From: Synechococcus sp. BSA11S
Lineage (GTDB): Bacteria; Cyanobacteriota; Cyanobacteriia; PCC-6307; Cyanobiaceae
Direction of reading: 5' to 3'
DNA: 64,000 bases
Assembly (NCBI RefSeq): GCF_014224355.1
Contig: NZ_VNWP01000002.1
Span: 124,001-188,000 of the forward strand
Below the pieces are notes generated by a model, which saw only the letters and a program-made list of their open reading frames with translations, was not told the origin of the DNA and ran no database searches. Below are positions 35,983-44,961 of this stretch, one piece after another; positions within the stretch are counted from its first letter, which is position 1; every line of letters starts with the position of its first letter. A program made the translations under genes and the position numbers.

Positions 35983-37527
35983 ATGCCCTGCCCTGACGGG
36001 GTGTTGCTGGCGACCCGAGTCTGGAAACCGACGCAGCCGGGCCGTTGGCCCCTGCTGCTCATGCGACAGCCCTACGGGCGGGCGATCGCGTCCACTGTCA
36101 CCTATGCCCATCCACGCTGGTACGCCAGCCAGGGCTATGCGGTGGCGGTGCAGGACGTGCGTGGGCGGGGGGCGTCCCAGGGAGAATTCAGGGGGTTTGC
36201 CCAGGAGGCTGCCGATGGCGGCTTGGCCCTGGCCTGGGCCCGCACCCTTCCCTATGCCAATGGACGGGTGGGAACCTATGGGTTTTCCTACCAGGGGCTC
36301 AGCCAGCTGTTGCTCAGCCCGGGAAGTCCGCTTCCCGATGCCCTGGCACCAGCGATGGCCGGTCTTGACGAACGGCTGCACTGGGCCAGCGAGGGGGGCG
36401 CCCACTGGTGGGGACTGGGCCTCGGCTGGGCGCTTCAGCTGGCGGCTGAAACCATGCGCCGCGCCGGGGACCCGAGCGCCTGGCATCGCATCCGCCGCAG
36501 CCTGCAGGACGGCACCTTTCCCACCGATGGCCTGGCCCTGCTGGAGTGCCATGACCCGGGGGGGATGGGGCTGGGCTGGTTACGGCTGGATCCTGGCCAG
36601 CCCCAGGGCTGGCGGCGGCATGAGCCTCCCGAAGCCCTCTTCCGCCAGCCGATGCTGCTGGTGGGGGGCTGGCATGATCCCCACCTGTCGGGGGTGCTGG
36701 ATCTGCTGGCCCGTGGCCGCGCCGCGGGCGCTGATCCCTGGGTGCGGATCGGGGCCTGGAGCCACCTGAACTGGAGCGGGGGACTCGATCGCCTGCAGCT
36801 GAGCTTCTTTGATCGGCACCTGCGGGGGAGGGAGGGACTGGAGGTTCATCCGAAGGAGGCGATCGCCGATCTGGGCAGCGGTCAGTGGCAGGGCCTGAGC
36901 GACGCCGGCAGCGGTCGACGGGACTGGGCCCTGGCCAGCGGGGGCCTGGCCGCCATTGACGCCGACGAAGGTCGCCTGCTCGCGGATGGCGACGGAGGAG
37001 GTGCCCTCTGGTTCGTTCACGACCCGTGGCGGCCGGTCCCGGGACGGGGGGGACACCTGGGGCTCGACGCCGGCCTGGTGGCCCGCACGGATCTCGATGC
37101 CCGCTCCGATGTGGCCTGCTTCACCACGGCCCCCCTGGATGAGCCGCTGCAGCTGGCGGGGCGGCCTGAGCTTGAGCTGGAGATCTGCGCTGATCAGGAC
37201 GGTTTCGATCTCTGTGGAGCTCTCTCGGTGATCCGCCGGGGAACGTCCTGGCAACTGAGCACGGGTGTGGCGCGCTTCCTCGGCCCCCACTGCCGTCGCA
37301 GGCAGCGGCGGCGCCTCAGCCTTCAGCCTCTGGTGGCCACCATCTCCGCCGGGGAACGGCTGCGGCTGTCCCTGGCCGCTTCAGCCTGGCCCCAGGTGGC
37401 GGTCAACCCGGGCACAGGCGAGTGTCCGCTGGGTCCTGTGGGCCCGGCCCACCGGGTGATCACCCTCGAACTGCACCTGGCCGATGCCCACCTGCGCCTG
37501 CTGCCGCTTGATCCTGGGGCAGACTGA
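35983..37527 (+). CDS. CocE/NonD family hydrolase (S15 peptidase-like)
   Basis: A 514-residue serine hydrolase related to X-Pro dipeptidyl peptidase and cocaine esterase; acts on acyl esters or amides, natural substrate unknown. The alpha/beta-hydrolase core has VQDVRGRGASQGEF, the nucleophile elbow GTYGFSYQG with Ser102, the acid in GGWHDPHLSG and the His in GAWSHLNW. A C-terminal jelly-roll domain starts near residue 320 (GHLGLDAGL onward). The first usable start is ATG 35983, yet homology to the family (EDW-PCPDGVLLATRVW) seems to begin slightly upstream, where only a CTG at 35956 is available. Confidence 0.85.
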   Translation: MPCPDGVLLATRVWKPTQPGRWPLLLMRQPYGRAIASTVTYAHPRWYASQGYAVAVQDVRGRGASQGEFRGFAQEAADGGLALAWARTLPYANGRVGTYGFSYQGLSQLLLSPGSPLPDALAPAMAGLDERLHWASEGGAHWWGLGLGWALQLAAETMRRAGDPSAWHRIRRSLQDGTFPTDGLALLECHDPGGMGLGWLRLDPGQPQGWRRHEPPEALFRQPMLLVGGWHDPHLSGVLDLLARGRAAGADPWVRIGAWSHLNWSGGLDRLQLSFFDRHLRGREGLEVHPKEAIADLGSGQWQGLSDAGSGRRDWALASGGLAAIDADEGRLLADGDGGGALWFVHDPWRPVPGRGGHLGLDAGLVARTDLDARSDVACFTTAPLDEPLQLAGRPELELEICADQDGFDLCGALSVIRRGTSWQLSTGVARFLGPHCRRRQRRRLSLQPLVATISAGERLRLSLAASAWPQVAVNPGTGECPLGPVGPAHRVITLELHLADAHLRLLPLDPGAD

Positions 37528-37555
37528 CGCGAGCCTGCTGTTCTCAGTCATCTCC

Positions 37556-38272
37556 ATGAACCTGCGTGTCCCTCTGCTGGCGATGGCCCTGGCTGCTGGC
37601 TTGCATGGGGGTCCCTCGTTGGCCACCTCCGCCCTGCCTCCGGCCCAGGCCCGCGCGGCCGGTCAGGTGTTGCTCGATGCCCTGAAACGCCAGGACAGTC
37701 AGGCCGTCTTCGATCGCCTGGCCCCTGATCTGAGGAAGCTCACCACGGTGGAGCGTGTTCGCCAACGACTGCGCGAACAGGGACCGATCCTCGGCAGCCG
37801 GATCACTGAGGTGTCTTCGGGTGTGGATGACAGCACCGTGGAGGCGGAGCTGAGGGGATCCTCCGGCAGCCGGCCCCTGGTGCTGGTGCTTGATGGCCAA
37901 GGACGACTCCTGGGCTGGGAACTGGATCAGCAGGACAAGCCGATCAAGCAGATCGCCACCACCTTCATCACCGCCCTCAGCGAGGGTCGTGTGGTGGATG
38001 CCCGCAGTCTGCTGATCCGCGAGCTTCAGGAGGAGATCACGCCCCAGGACCTCCTCAACCGCTGGAAGGATCTCGAGAAACTCACGGGTTCGTTTCAGCG
38101 CCTGCGCGGCACCGTGGTGGCCAGTGAAGGTGGTCCCCAGCAGCTGGTGCTCGTCACCACCCAGTTTCAGAGGGTCACCGACAACCTCTTCGTGATCTTT
38201 GATCCGGAGGGTCACATCATCGGCATCGACTTCCCCGAGGACCCGGAGCGCCCAGGCGTTCCCCTGCCCTGA
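37556..38272 (+). CDS. Exported protein with two DUF3887-like domains
   Basis: A 238-residue protein with a signal peptide (residues 1 to about 24, ending PSLATS). Two similar halves follow, each of the DUF3887/NTF2-like pattern: VLLDALKRQDSQAVFDRLAP...LVLVLDGQGRLLGWEL and FITALSEGRVVDARSLLI...LFVIFDPEGHIIGIDF. The internal duplication is easy to see. Such domains bind small ligands or proteins; no specific role is known. ATG 37556. It lies 28 bases after the hydrolase and 57 bases before glgB, all on the plus strand. Confidence 0.78.
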   Translation: MNLRVPLLAMALAAGLHGGPSLATSALPPAQARAAGQVLLDALKRQDSQAVFDRLAPDLRKLTTVERVRQRLREQGPILGSRITEVSSGVDDSTVEAELRGSSGSRPLVLVLDGQGRLLGWELDQQDKPIKQIATTFITALSEGRVVDARSLLIRELQEEITPQDLLNRWKDLEKLTGSFQRLRGTVVASEGGPQQLVLVTTQFQRVTDNLFVIFDPEGHIIGIDFPEDPERPGVPLP

Positions 38273-38329
38273 CCCAGGGAGGCGGCAGGAACGGCGGGCC
38301 TAAGCTCCCCTTCCGCCTGCCGTTGATCG

Positions 38330-40639
38330 ATGCCTTCCACCAGCCTCGAATGGATGGTCCAAGACGGGCAGAGGCTTCAGGACTGCCGGCACGATCATCC
38401 TTTCGCCGTGCTGGGGCCCCAGCCCCACGGCGAAGGATGGGTGGTGCGGGCCTGGATGCCGGAGGCCAGCCAGGTGCACCTCCTGCTCGACGGCCAGATC
38501 CTGCCCATGGCCACACCCCACCATCCCTGGGTGTTCGAAGCAGAGCTGAGCGCCGATCCCGGTCGGCGCTACCAGTACAGGGTGCAGCGCGGTGGCATCG
38601 AGCACCAGCAACACGATCCCTGGGCCTTCCGTGAGGAATGGATGGGCGAGCTCGATCGCCATCTGTTCGCCGAGGGCAACCACCATCACATCTGGCGCCG
38701 CCTCGGCGCCCATCCCTGTGAGCGCGAGGGCATCGCCGGTGTGCAGTTCGCCCTCTGGGCCCCCAATGCCCGCAGCGTGGCCCTGCTGGGCGAATTCAAC
38801 AGCTGGGATGGCCGTCATCACCCGATGCAGCTGCGCATTGGGGGAATCTGGGAACTGTTCGTCCCCGGTCTCACGACCGGCACGCTCTACAAATACGAGG
38901 TGCGCTCCCCCGAGGGCCACTGTTATCAGAAAGCGGATCCCTACGGCTTTCAGCACGAAGTCCGCCCCCAGACCGGTTCGGTGGTCACCCAGCTGGGCCA
39001 GTACCGCTGGGGCGACCAGGCCTGGCTGGCCGAGCGCGACAGCCGCGACCCCCTCAATCAGCCGATCTCGGTCTACGAACTGCACCTGGGCAGCTGGATG
39101 CATGGCCCGGCTGATCAGCCCTACATCGAGGCCGATGGCAGCCCGCGCCCGCCCGTGGCTGCCGCCGATCTCAAACCCGGCGCACGGCTGCTCACCTATC
39201 CCGAGCTGGCCGACCGGTTGATTCCCTATGTGAAGGAGCGGGGTTTCACCCACATCGAGCTGATGCCGATCGCCGAGCATCCCTTCGACGGCTCCTGGGG
39301 GTACCAGGTGACGGGCTTCTACGCCCCCACCAGCCGCTTCGGGCCGCCGGATGAATTCCGTGCCTTCGTGGACCGGTGCCACGCCGAAGGCCTTGGGGTG
39401 ATCCTCGACTGGGTGCCTGGCCACTTCCCCAAGGACAGCCATGGCCTGGCCTTCTTCGATGGCTGCCACCTCTACGAGCATGCCGATCCCCGCATCGGCG
39501 AGCACAAGGAATGGGGAACGCTGATCTTCAATTACAGCCGCAACGAGGTGCGCAACTTCCTCGTGGCGAATCTGGTCTATTGGTTCGAGGAGTTTCACCT
39601 CGACGGCATCCGCGTGGATGCGGTGGCGTCCATGCTCTACCGCGATTACCTGCGCCCCGATGGCGAATGGCTGGCCAACGAGGAGGGCGGCCGTGAAAAC
39701 CTCGAGGCGGTGCGCTTTCTGCAGCAGGCCAATTCAGTGCTGTTCCACCACTTCCCCGGTGCCCTCTCGATCGCCGAGGAATCCACCACCTGGCCAATGG
39801 TGACCAAGCCCACCGACATGGGTGGCCTCGGCTTCAACCTCAAGTGGAACATGGGCTGGATGCACGACATGCTCGATTATTTCGAGCTGGATCCCTGGTT
39901 CCGCCAGTTCCACCAGAACAATGTCACGTTCTCGATCATGTACCACTACACCGAGAACTTCATGCTTGCCCTCAGCCATGATGAAGTGGTGCATGGCAAG
40001 AGCCACCTGTTGCACAAGATGCCAGGTGACGACTGGCAAAAGTTCGCCAATGTGCGCGCTCTGCTCGCCTACATGTGGACCCACCCGGGCAAGAAGACGA
40101 TCTTCATGGGCATGGAGTTCGGCCAGCGCTCGGAATGGAACGTCTGGGGCGATCTGCAGTGGGACCTGCTGCAGTACGAGGCCCACCAGGGGCTGCGCAA
40201 TCTGGTCGACGATCTCAACCGTTTCTATCGCGAGGAGCCGGCACTCTGGAGGGAGGATTTCGACCACTACGGCTTCCAGTGGATCGACTGCAGCGACAGC
40301 CGCCATTCGGTGATCAGCTTCATGCGTCGGGAAACCCTTACGGGTCGCTGGGTGGTTGTGGTGGCCAACTTCACCCCCCAGAGCCATTCCCATTACCGGG
40401 TGGGGGTGCCGATGGAGGGCTACTACGCCGAAGTCTTCAATACCGATGGCAGCCGCTATGGCGGCAGCAACCTCGGCAATCTGGGGGGCAAATTCACCGA
40501 GGAGTGGGCGCTCCATGGCTACAGCCAGTCGCTCGACCTCTGCCTGCCGCCTCTGAGCGTGCTGGTGCTGCAGCGCGACCCGGTTCGCAGCCAGCCCCTC
40601 TGTGACGAAGCCACCGAAACAGGCGGTGCGCTCGGGTAG
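38330..40639 (+). CDS. glgB: 1,4-alpha-glucan branching enzyme
   Basis: GH13 enzyme that introduces alpha-1,6 branches into glycogen. The 769-residue protein has an extra N-terminal beta domain (residues 1-105), CBM48 ([22 protein letters not shown]), then the (beta/alpha)8 domain: [18 protein letters not shown], the nucleophile Asp in [13 protein letters not shown] (about residue 428), the acid Glu in IAEESTTWP (about 482) and [12 protein letters not shown]. Full length with both N-terminal domains, as in cyanobacterial GlgB. ATG 38330. Works with glgA at 1419. hemE follows after 26 bases. Confidence 0.96.
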   Translation: MPSTSLEWMVQDGQRLQDCRHDHPFAVLGPQPHGEGWVVRAWMPEASQVHLLLDGQILPMATPHHPWVFEAELSADPGRRYQYRVQRGGIEHQQHDPWAFREEWMGELDRHLFAEGNHHHIWRRLGAHPCEREGIAGVQFALWAPNARSVALLGEFNSWDGRHHPMQLRIGGIWELFVPGLTTGTLYKYEVRSPEGHCYQKADPYGFQHEVRPQTGSVVTQLGQYRWGDQAWLAERDSRDPLNQPISVYELHLGSWMHGPADQPYIEADGSPRPPVAAADLKPGARLLTYPELADRLIPYVKERGFTHIELMPIAEHPFDGSWGYQVTGFYAPTSRFGPPDEFRAFVDRCHAEGLGVILDWVPGHFPKDSHGLAFFDGCHLYEHADPRIGEHKEWGTLIFNYSRNEVRNFLVANLVYWFEEFHLDGIRVDAVASMLYRDYLRPDGEWLANEEGGRENLEAVRFLQQANSVLFHHFPGALSIAEESTTWPMVTKPTDMGGLGFNLKWNMGWMHDMLDYFELDPWFRQFHQNNVTFSIMYHYTENFMLALSHDEVVHGKSHLLHKMPGDDWQKFANVRALLAYMWTHPGKKTIFMGMEFGQRSEWNVWGDLQWDLLQYEAHQGLRNLVDDLNRFYREEPALWREDFDHYGFQWIDCSDSRHSVISFMRRETLTGRWVVVVANFTPQSHSHYRVGVPMEGYYAEVFNTDGSRYGGSNLGNLGGKFTEEWALHGYSQSLDLCLPPLSVLVLQRDPVRSQPLCDEATETGGALG

Positions 40640-40665
40640 GTTCGCCCCTGGCATTCCCTTCACCC

Positions 40666-41724
40666 ATGGTCGAATCGCTTCCCCTGCTGCTGCGCGCCGC
40701 CCGAGGTGAGCAGGTGGAGCGTCCACCGGTCTGGATGATGCGCCAGGCCGGGCGTTACATGAAGGTCTACCGCGACCTGCGCGATCGTCACCCGGGCTTC
40801 CGGGAGCGATCGGAGCAGCCCGATCTCTCTTACGAGATCTCCATGCAACCCTTCCGGGCCTTTCAGCCCGATGGGGTGATCCTTTTCTCCGACATCCTCA
40901 CGCCCCTGCCGGGGATGGGGATCGACTTCGACATCATCGAGAGCAAGGGACCGATCATCGATCCGCCGATCCGCAGCCTGGAGCAGGTGGAGGCACTGAG
41001 ACCCCTGGATGCCGCGGCTTCACTTCCGTTTGTGGGTGAGGTGCTGGGCCGGCTGCGCCAGAGTGTGGGCAATGAAGCCGCGGTACTGGGCTTCGTGGGT
41101 GCCCCCTGGACCCTGGCCGCCTACGCGGTGGAAGGCAAGAGCAGCAAGAACTACGCCGTGATCAAGGCGATGGCCTTCCAGGAGCCGGCGCTGCTGCATC
41201 GCCTGCTGGGCCTCCTGGCTGATTCGATCGCCGCCTATGTGAGCTATCAGATCGAAAGCGGTGCCCAGGTGGTGCAGCTGTTCGACTCCTGGGCCGGTCA
41301 GCTCAGCCCGATCGACTACGACGTGTTCGCAGCTCCCTATCAGAAACGGGTGGTGGATCAGGTCAAGGCGAAGCACCCCGACACCCCTTTGATTCTCTAC
41401 ATCTCCGGCAGCGCGGGTGTGCTCGAGCGGATGGCCACCACCGGCGTCGATTTCATCTCCCTGGATTGGACCGTGGACATGGCCGATGGCTGTGCCCGCC
41501 TGCCCGAACACCTCGGGGTGCAGGGCAATGTGGATCCTGGTCTGCTCTTTGGGACCCCGGAAGCGATCCGGGAGCGCATCGTCGACACCGTGCGCAAGGC
41601 CCGTGGCCGCCGACACATCCTCAACCTGGGCCATGGCATCCTGCCGGGCACCCCCGAGGACAACGCACGGGTCTTCTTCGAGGCGGGCAAGTCGGTGAAT
41701 GAGTTGCTGGGGGCAGCCGTTTGA
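40666..41724 (+). CDS. hemE: Uroporphyrinogen decarboxylase
   Basis: Decarboxylates uroporphyrinogen III to coproporphyrinogen III on the shared route to chlorophyll, haem and bilins. The 352-residue sequence carries the N-terminal signature [21 protein letters not shown], the catalytic Asp in [30 protein letters not shown] and [19 protein letters not shown] 40666. The stop overlaps the TTG start of the following epimerase gene by four bases. Confidence 0.96.
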   Translation: MVESLPLLLRAARGEQVERPPVWMMRQAGRYMKVYRDLRDRHPGFRERSEQPDLSYEISMQPFRAFQPDGVILFSDILTPLPGMGIDFDIIESKGPIIDPPIRSLEQVEALRPLDAAASLPFVGEVLGRLRQSVGNEAAVLGFVGAPWTLAAYAVEGKSSKNYAVIKAMAFQEPALLHRLLGLLADSIAAYVSYQIESGAQVVQLFDSWAGQLSPIDYDVFAAPYQKRVVDQVKAKHPDTPLILYISGSAGVLERMATTGVDFISLDWTVDMADGCARLPEHLGVQGNVDPGLLFGTPEAIRERIVDTVRKARGRRHILNLGHGILPGTPEDNARVFFEAGKSVNELLGAAV

Positions 41725-42731
41725 GCGGCGCCAACGGGCACGCCCGTGTCTTGATCACCGGCGCCAGCGGCTGCGTCGGTCAGGCCATCGCCGAACAGCT
41801 CTATGTCAGTTCCGATGTCGAGCTGCTTCTCTGGCTGCGGGATCCTGCCAAGCTCACCGCCGTACCCCGGCAGGATCCGCGCATCACCCTGCTGGTGGGT
41901 GATCTGCGTGATCAGGAGCCCCATGCCGCCGCGATCGCCTCGGCCACCAGGGTGATCCACACCGCCACCGCCTGGGGCGATCCCGAGCGGGCTCATCAGG
42001 TGAACGTGGTGGCCGTCAAGGAGCTGCTGGGCCGCCTGGATCCCGCCCGGCTGGAGCAGATCATCTATTTCTCCACCGCCAGCATCCTCGATCGTCAGTT
42101 GCGATTGCTTCCCGAAGCGGCGGCTTATGGCACCGAGTACATCCAGACCAAGGCCCTCTGCCTGGAGCAGCTGGAGCGCCATCCCCTGGCCGAGCGGATC
42201 GTGGCGGTCTTCCCCACGCTGGTGTTCGGCGGTTCGGTGGGCCCAGGCGATCCCCACCCCACCAGCTACCTCACAGCCGGCCTCAAGGAAGCGGTGCGCT
42301 GGCTGTGGCTGGCGAAGTGGCTTCGGGCTGAGGCCAGCTTCCATTTCATCCATGCGGCCGACATCGCCCTGGTCTGCGCCCACCTGGCCCTCAACCCTCA
42401 CCAGTCCAATCCCGAGCCGGGTCAGGGGCCGGTGCGCCGGCTTGTTCTGGGCCAGCCGGCCGTCACGGTCGATGACACCGTGACCAGGCTCTGCCGCTGG
42501 CGCCGCAGCTGGAGGCCACCGCTGGGGCTGTCGCTGAACGGCTGGTGGATCGAAGCTCTGATCCGGGTGCTGCCGATCGAGGTGAATGCCTGGGATCGCT
42601 TCAGCATCCGTCAGCGTCACTTCATCCACGACCCGGTGAGCCCGCCGGAGCGCTTTGCGATGGTGAGCCATGCCCCCACCCTCGAGGCGGTGTTCGAGCA
42701 GGCAGGGCTGCCCCACCGCGGACGTATCTGA
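41721..42731 (+). CDS. NAD(P)-dependent epimerase/dehydratase (extended SDR)
   Basis: A 336-residue extended short-chain dehydrogenase. Rossmann motif [18 protein letters not shown] at the N-terminus, STASILD, and the YxxxK catalytic pair in [17 protein letters not shown], then [15 protein letters not shown]. Substrate unknown; sugar-nucleotide or hydroxysteroid/flavonoid-type reductions are typical. The TTG start at 41721 overlaps hemE (TTGA). Position between hemE and petE could hint at a pigment or cofactor role, but that is speculation. Confidence 0.8.
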   Translation: MSGANGHARVLITGASGCVGQAIAEQLYVSSDVELLLWLRDPAKLTAVPRQDPRITLLVGDLRDQEPHAAAIASATRVIHTATAWGDPERAHQVNVVAVKELLGRLDPARLEQIIYFSTASILDRQLRLLPEAAAYGTEYIQTKALCLEQLERHPLAERIVAVFPTLVFGGSVGPGDPHPTSYLTAGLKEAVRWLWLAKWLRAEASFHFIHAADIALVCAHLALNPHQSNPEPGQGPVRRLVLGQPAVTVDDTVTRLCRWRRSWRPPLGLSLNGWWIEALIRVLPIEVNAWDRFSIRQRHFIHDPVSPPERFAMVSHAPTLEAVFEQAGLPHRGRI

Positions 42732-42739
42732 AGACGACA

Positions 42740-42745
42740 TACAAT
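42740..42745 (+). promoter_or_regulatory. Candidate -10 element for petE
   Basis: TACAAT, 23 bases before the petE ATG at 42769 and just after the epimerase stop, a good match to the -10 consensus. It gives petE its own promoter, as expected for an abundant electron carrier. Confidence 0.45.
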
Positions 42746-42768
42746 GCCGCCAGTGTTTGGAATTCCTG

Positions 42769-43161
42769 ATGGTTCAAGCTTTCTTGGCAGCCCAGGCCCG
42801 GTTCGTGAAGGCCCTGGCGGGTTCCGCTCTTCTGGGGGCTCTGTTGCTCCTGGTGAGTTTCGCTTCCGTGCAGCCCGCCCAGGCGGCCACCGTGGAGGTG
42901 AAGCTCGGCACCGATGCCGGCATGCTGGCCTTCGAGCCCAGCGTGATCACCATCAGCAAGGGCGACACGGTTCGTTTCGTGAACAACAAGCTGGCCCCCC
43001 ACAACGCCGTCTTTGACGGCCACGAGGAGCTCAGCCACAGCACCCTTGCTTTTGCCCCCGGGGAATCCTGGGAGGAAACCTTCTCCGAAGCCGGCAGCTA
43101 CGACTACTGGTGTGAGCCCCACCGCGGTGCCGGCATGGTCGGCAAGGTGATCGTCGAGTGA
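42769..43161 (+). CDS. petE: Plastocyanin precursor
   Basis: Copper protein carrying electrons from cytochrome b6f to photosystem I in the thylakoid lumen. The 130-residue precursor has a signal peptide with hydrophobic core [17 protein letters not shown], cleaved near AQA at residue 39. Mature part begins [17 protein letters not shown]. The type-1 copper ligands are all present: His78 in APHN, then Cys115, His118 and Met123 in [14 protein letters not shown] 42769. petJ, an alternative carrier, follows 113 bases later. Confidence 0.96.
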   Translation: MVQAFLAAQARFVKALAGSALLGALLLLVSFASVQPAQAATVEVKLGTDAGMLAFEPSVITISKGDTVRFVNNKLAPHNAVFDGHEELSHSTLAFAPGESWEETFSEAGSYDYWCEPHRGAGMVGKVIVE

Positions 43162-43201
43162 TCCCCATCGGGGCTCGGTAACGAGATTGTTTCGATCCTT
43201 T

Positions 43202-43241
43202 CCCGTCGCCGGCGTTCAGCTGGCGGCGGGACTCTATTTTT
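43202..43241 (+). terminator. Possible terminator between petE and petJ
   Basis: CCCGTCGCC and GGCGGCGGG form a nine-base stem with one G-T pair, followed five bases later by TTTTT. It would separate plastocyanin and cytochrome c6 transcripts, which are regulated oppositely by copper in other cyanobacteria. The offset T-run makes it uncertain. Confidence 0.4.
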
Positions 43242-43274
43242 GTCGGGTTGCCCGCTCCCTTGCTCGCTCCCGTG

Positions 43275-43616
43275 ATGCGTCGCCTGCTTTCGTTCTTCGC
43301 CGTCTGCCTGGCGCTACTGCTGGGTGCCTCCCCCAGCTTCGCCGCAGACGCTGCCCACGGCGGGCAGATTTTCTCCGCCAACTGTGCGGCCTGCCACATG
43401 GGTGGCGGCAATGTGGTGAACGCCGAGCGCACCCTCAAGGCCGACGCTCTGGAGGCCTACCTGGCCAACTACAGCACCGACCATGAGGGCGCCATCGCTT
43501 ACCAGATCGCCAACGGCAAGAACGCCATGCCCGCCTTTGCCGGCAAGCTCACCGACGGTGACATCGCCGATGTTGCCGCTTACATCGAAGAGATGGCCTC
43601 CAAGGGCTGGGCCTGA
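43275..43616 (+). CDS. petJ: Cytochrome c6 precursor
   Basis: Soluble lumenal c-type cytochrome that can replace plastocyanin as donor to photosystem I. The 113-residue precursor has a signal peptide (RRLLSFFAVCLALLLGASPSF) cleaved near residue 23. The haem site is CAACH (Cys37, Cys40, His41), and Met85 in KNAMPAFAGKL is the sixth ligand. The ending GDIADVAAYIEEMASKGW is typical of cytochrome c6. ATG 43275 is preferred; an upstream in-frame start at 43248 would add nine residues before the signal peptide. A strong terminator follows. Confidence 0.95.
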   Translation: MRRLLSFFAVCLALLLGASPSFAADAAHGGQIFSANCAACHMGGGNVVNAERTLKADALEAYLANYSTDHEGAIAYQIANGKNAMPAFAGKLTDGDIADVAAYIEEMASKGWA

Positions 43617-43678
43617 TCCAGATTCGCCGGTACCCGCTCCTCTGGTCTGCGGTCATCGGCTTGCATGCCTTCCCTTCT

Positions 43679-43706
43679 CCACCCCTGCCTCAGGGGTGGT
43701 TTTTTT
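43679..43706 (+). terminator. Rho-independent terminator of petJ
   Basis: CCACCCCTG, loop CCT, CAGGGGTGG, then seven T. A nine-base perfect stem with a U-run, about 60 bases after the petJ stop. Confidence 0.92.
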
Positions 43707-43778
43707 GTCTTTGTGTCCTGAAGCTGTTCAGTGCCGGGCTGCGGCGCGATGGTGGGCAGGCCCGACGAAGCGGCTGAG

Positions 43779-44090
43779 ATGTCTCTGGAGCAACTGCGAC
43801 GCCTGGTGGCCGATGCCGAGCAGCAGCCGAGCCTGAGGGCCCTGCTCCGGCAGGCTGGCCCAGCGGCGAGACCAGCCAGGGGCCAGAGGCCTTGGGGGCA
43901 TCTGATTGAGCGCGCCAGAACCCTGGGCTATGCCATCAACTGGGCGGATCTGGAGCAGGCCTGTTCCGCTGAGGAGGCCGCTCGGTTCCTGAGCCAGGCC
44001 AGGATCGAGCCTGTGGCCGATCTGATGGCTTCCGTGCCTGGCCGGAGGGCTCAGCTGAGCTCTCGGCGCCTGGCGAGCACGTCGAGGTAG
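43779..44090 (+). CDS. Nif11-like domain protein without a peptide core
   Basis: A 103-residue protein. The start MSLEQLRRLVADAEQQPSLR followed by ALLRQA and, after a Pro/Arg/Gly-rich insert, LIERARTLGYAINWADLEQA matches the two helices of the Nif11 leader domain. Nif11 domains serve as leader peptides of lanthipeptides (prochlorosins) in marine picocyanobacteria, but this protein has no Gly-Gly cleavage site and no Cys-containing core: the tail is basic and Ser-rich. No LanM, transporter or other precursor is nearby. ATG 43779. Its 3' end overlaps a convergent gene by 40 bases. Confidence 0.65.
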   Translation: MSLEQLRRLVADAEQQPSLRALLRQAGPAARPARGQRPWGHLIERARTLGYAINWADLEQACSAEEAARFLSQARIEPVADLMASVPGRRAQLSSRRLASTSR

Positions 44091-44257
44091 AGGTCTTCGG
44101 GCACATCGCGGATGTCGTACTCGCTGGGCAGCACGCCATGGGCATGACGATGCACAGCGAGCCAGCAGTTCCGCTCCGGATCCTTGCTGGTGCCCTCGAA
44201 GTCGAGGGATTCCAGGGCCAGACGCTGGACCAGGGCCTCTCTCGCCTCGCTGCTCAT
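44051..44257 (-). CDS. Small conserved hypothetical protein
   Basis: A 68-residue acidic protein: SSEAREALVQRLALESLDFEG, a short linker (TSKDPERNCWLAVHRHAHGV) and a helical end (VPEDLYLDVLARRRELS). The region around NCWLAVHRHAHGVLPSEYDI looks conserved and well folded. No function known. ATG 44257 is chosen; ATGs at 44287 and 44290 are possible. Its last 40 bases overlap the Nif11-like gene on the other strand. Confidence 0.6.
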   Translation of the reverse strand: MSSEAREALVQRLALESLDFEGTSKDPERNCWLAVHRHAHGVLPSEYDIRDVPEDLYLDVLARRRELS

Positions 44258-44342
44258 GGCTGTTCCAGGTCCGTGGCCTGACGACATCATGGCAACAAGG
44301 CCCTGCTGACGGTGGTGGGGTGCCTGGAGCTCCGAGCGATGC

Positions 44343-44816
44343 TCAGCGGCAGCCGAACACAGAGATCGTGTAGCTGAAACCGGTGGCATTGGCGTTGTAC
44401 CCCGAGCCCACCTTCACGTTCACCTGGCTCACCAGCTTGCCGGCCGGTGGGTGGAAGGGACCGAACTGGCGAAACTGACCGGGCTGGGCATCGAGGGTTT
44501 CATTCACCACCTGCAGGTTGGTGCCATCGCTGAATTTCAGATAAGCCTGGATCGGGAATGGACCTGCCTTGGTGGAGGTGGATTTGAAGTTCACCTTGTA
44601 GCTGGAGTAGGCCCGACTCACGGTGAAATCGGTGTTGAAGTTGGTGCGCCCGAAGGGAAACACGAGCGGGCCGTTCAGTTGGATCGACTTGCTGACGCTG
44701 GTGCCTCCTCCCACGGCCGTCAGGTAAGTGCAGCTGGCTGCCGCAGCGCCGGGGGCCAGGCCCATGGCCAGGGCGGAGAGTGAGGCGAACGTGGCTAGGG
44801 AAAGGGTCCTGGGCAT
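44343..44816 (-). CDS. Exported beta-rich hypothetical protein
   Basis: A 157-residue secreted protein with a signal peptide (LSLATFASLSALAMGLAPGAAA, cleavage before about residue 28). The mature part is rich in Thr, Ser, Gly, Asn and aromatic residues with alternating hydrophobic pattern, suggesting a beta-sandwich. One Cys follows the cleavage site (ASCTYL) and one is at the C-terminus (VFGCR), likely a disulfide closing the domain. No family recognised. Divergent from clpB. Confidence 0.68.
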   Translation of the reverse strand: MPRTLSLATFASLSALAMGLAPGAAAASCTYLTAVGGGTSVSKSIQLNGPLVFPFGRTNFNTDFTVSRAYSSYKVNFKSTSTKAGPFPIQAYLKFSDGTNLQVVNETLDAQPGQFRQFGPFHPPAGKLVSQVNVKVGSGYNANATGFSYTISVFGCR

Positions 44817-44961
44817 GGGGCCTGGGGGGTGGGCTTGAAGTTAAGGACAGGCCTGGCCCGTCGTTCGGTTGATTCGCCAATTGTTTCGGCCTGCCCATCC
44901 TGCGTCGAACCCCCAGCTGTTCATAGCGTTCTCTCAGCGAATGATTGAGAGGAGTTCATCC

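Noticed and set aside
44869-44961. 31-codon N-terminal extension of ClpB from an upstream ATG
   Set aside because: The strong AGGAG just before ATG 44962 and the normal ClpB N-terminus there make the extension unlikely.
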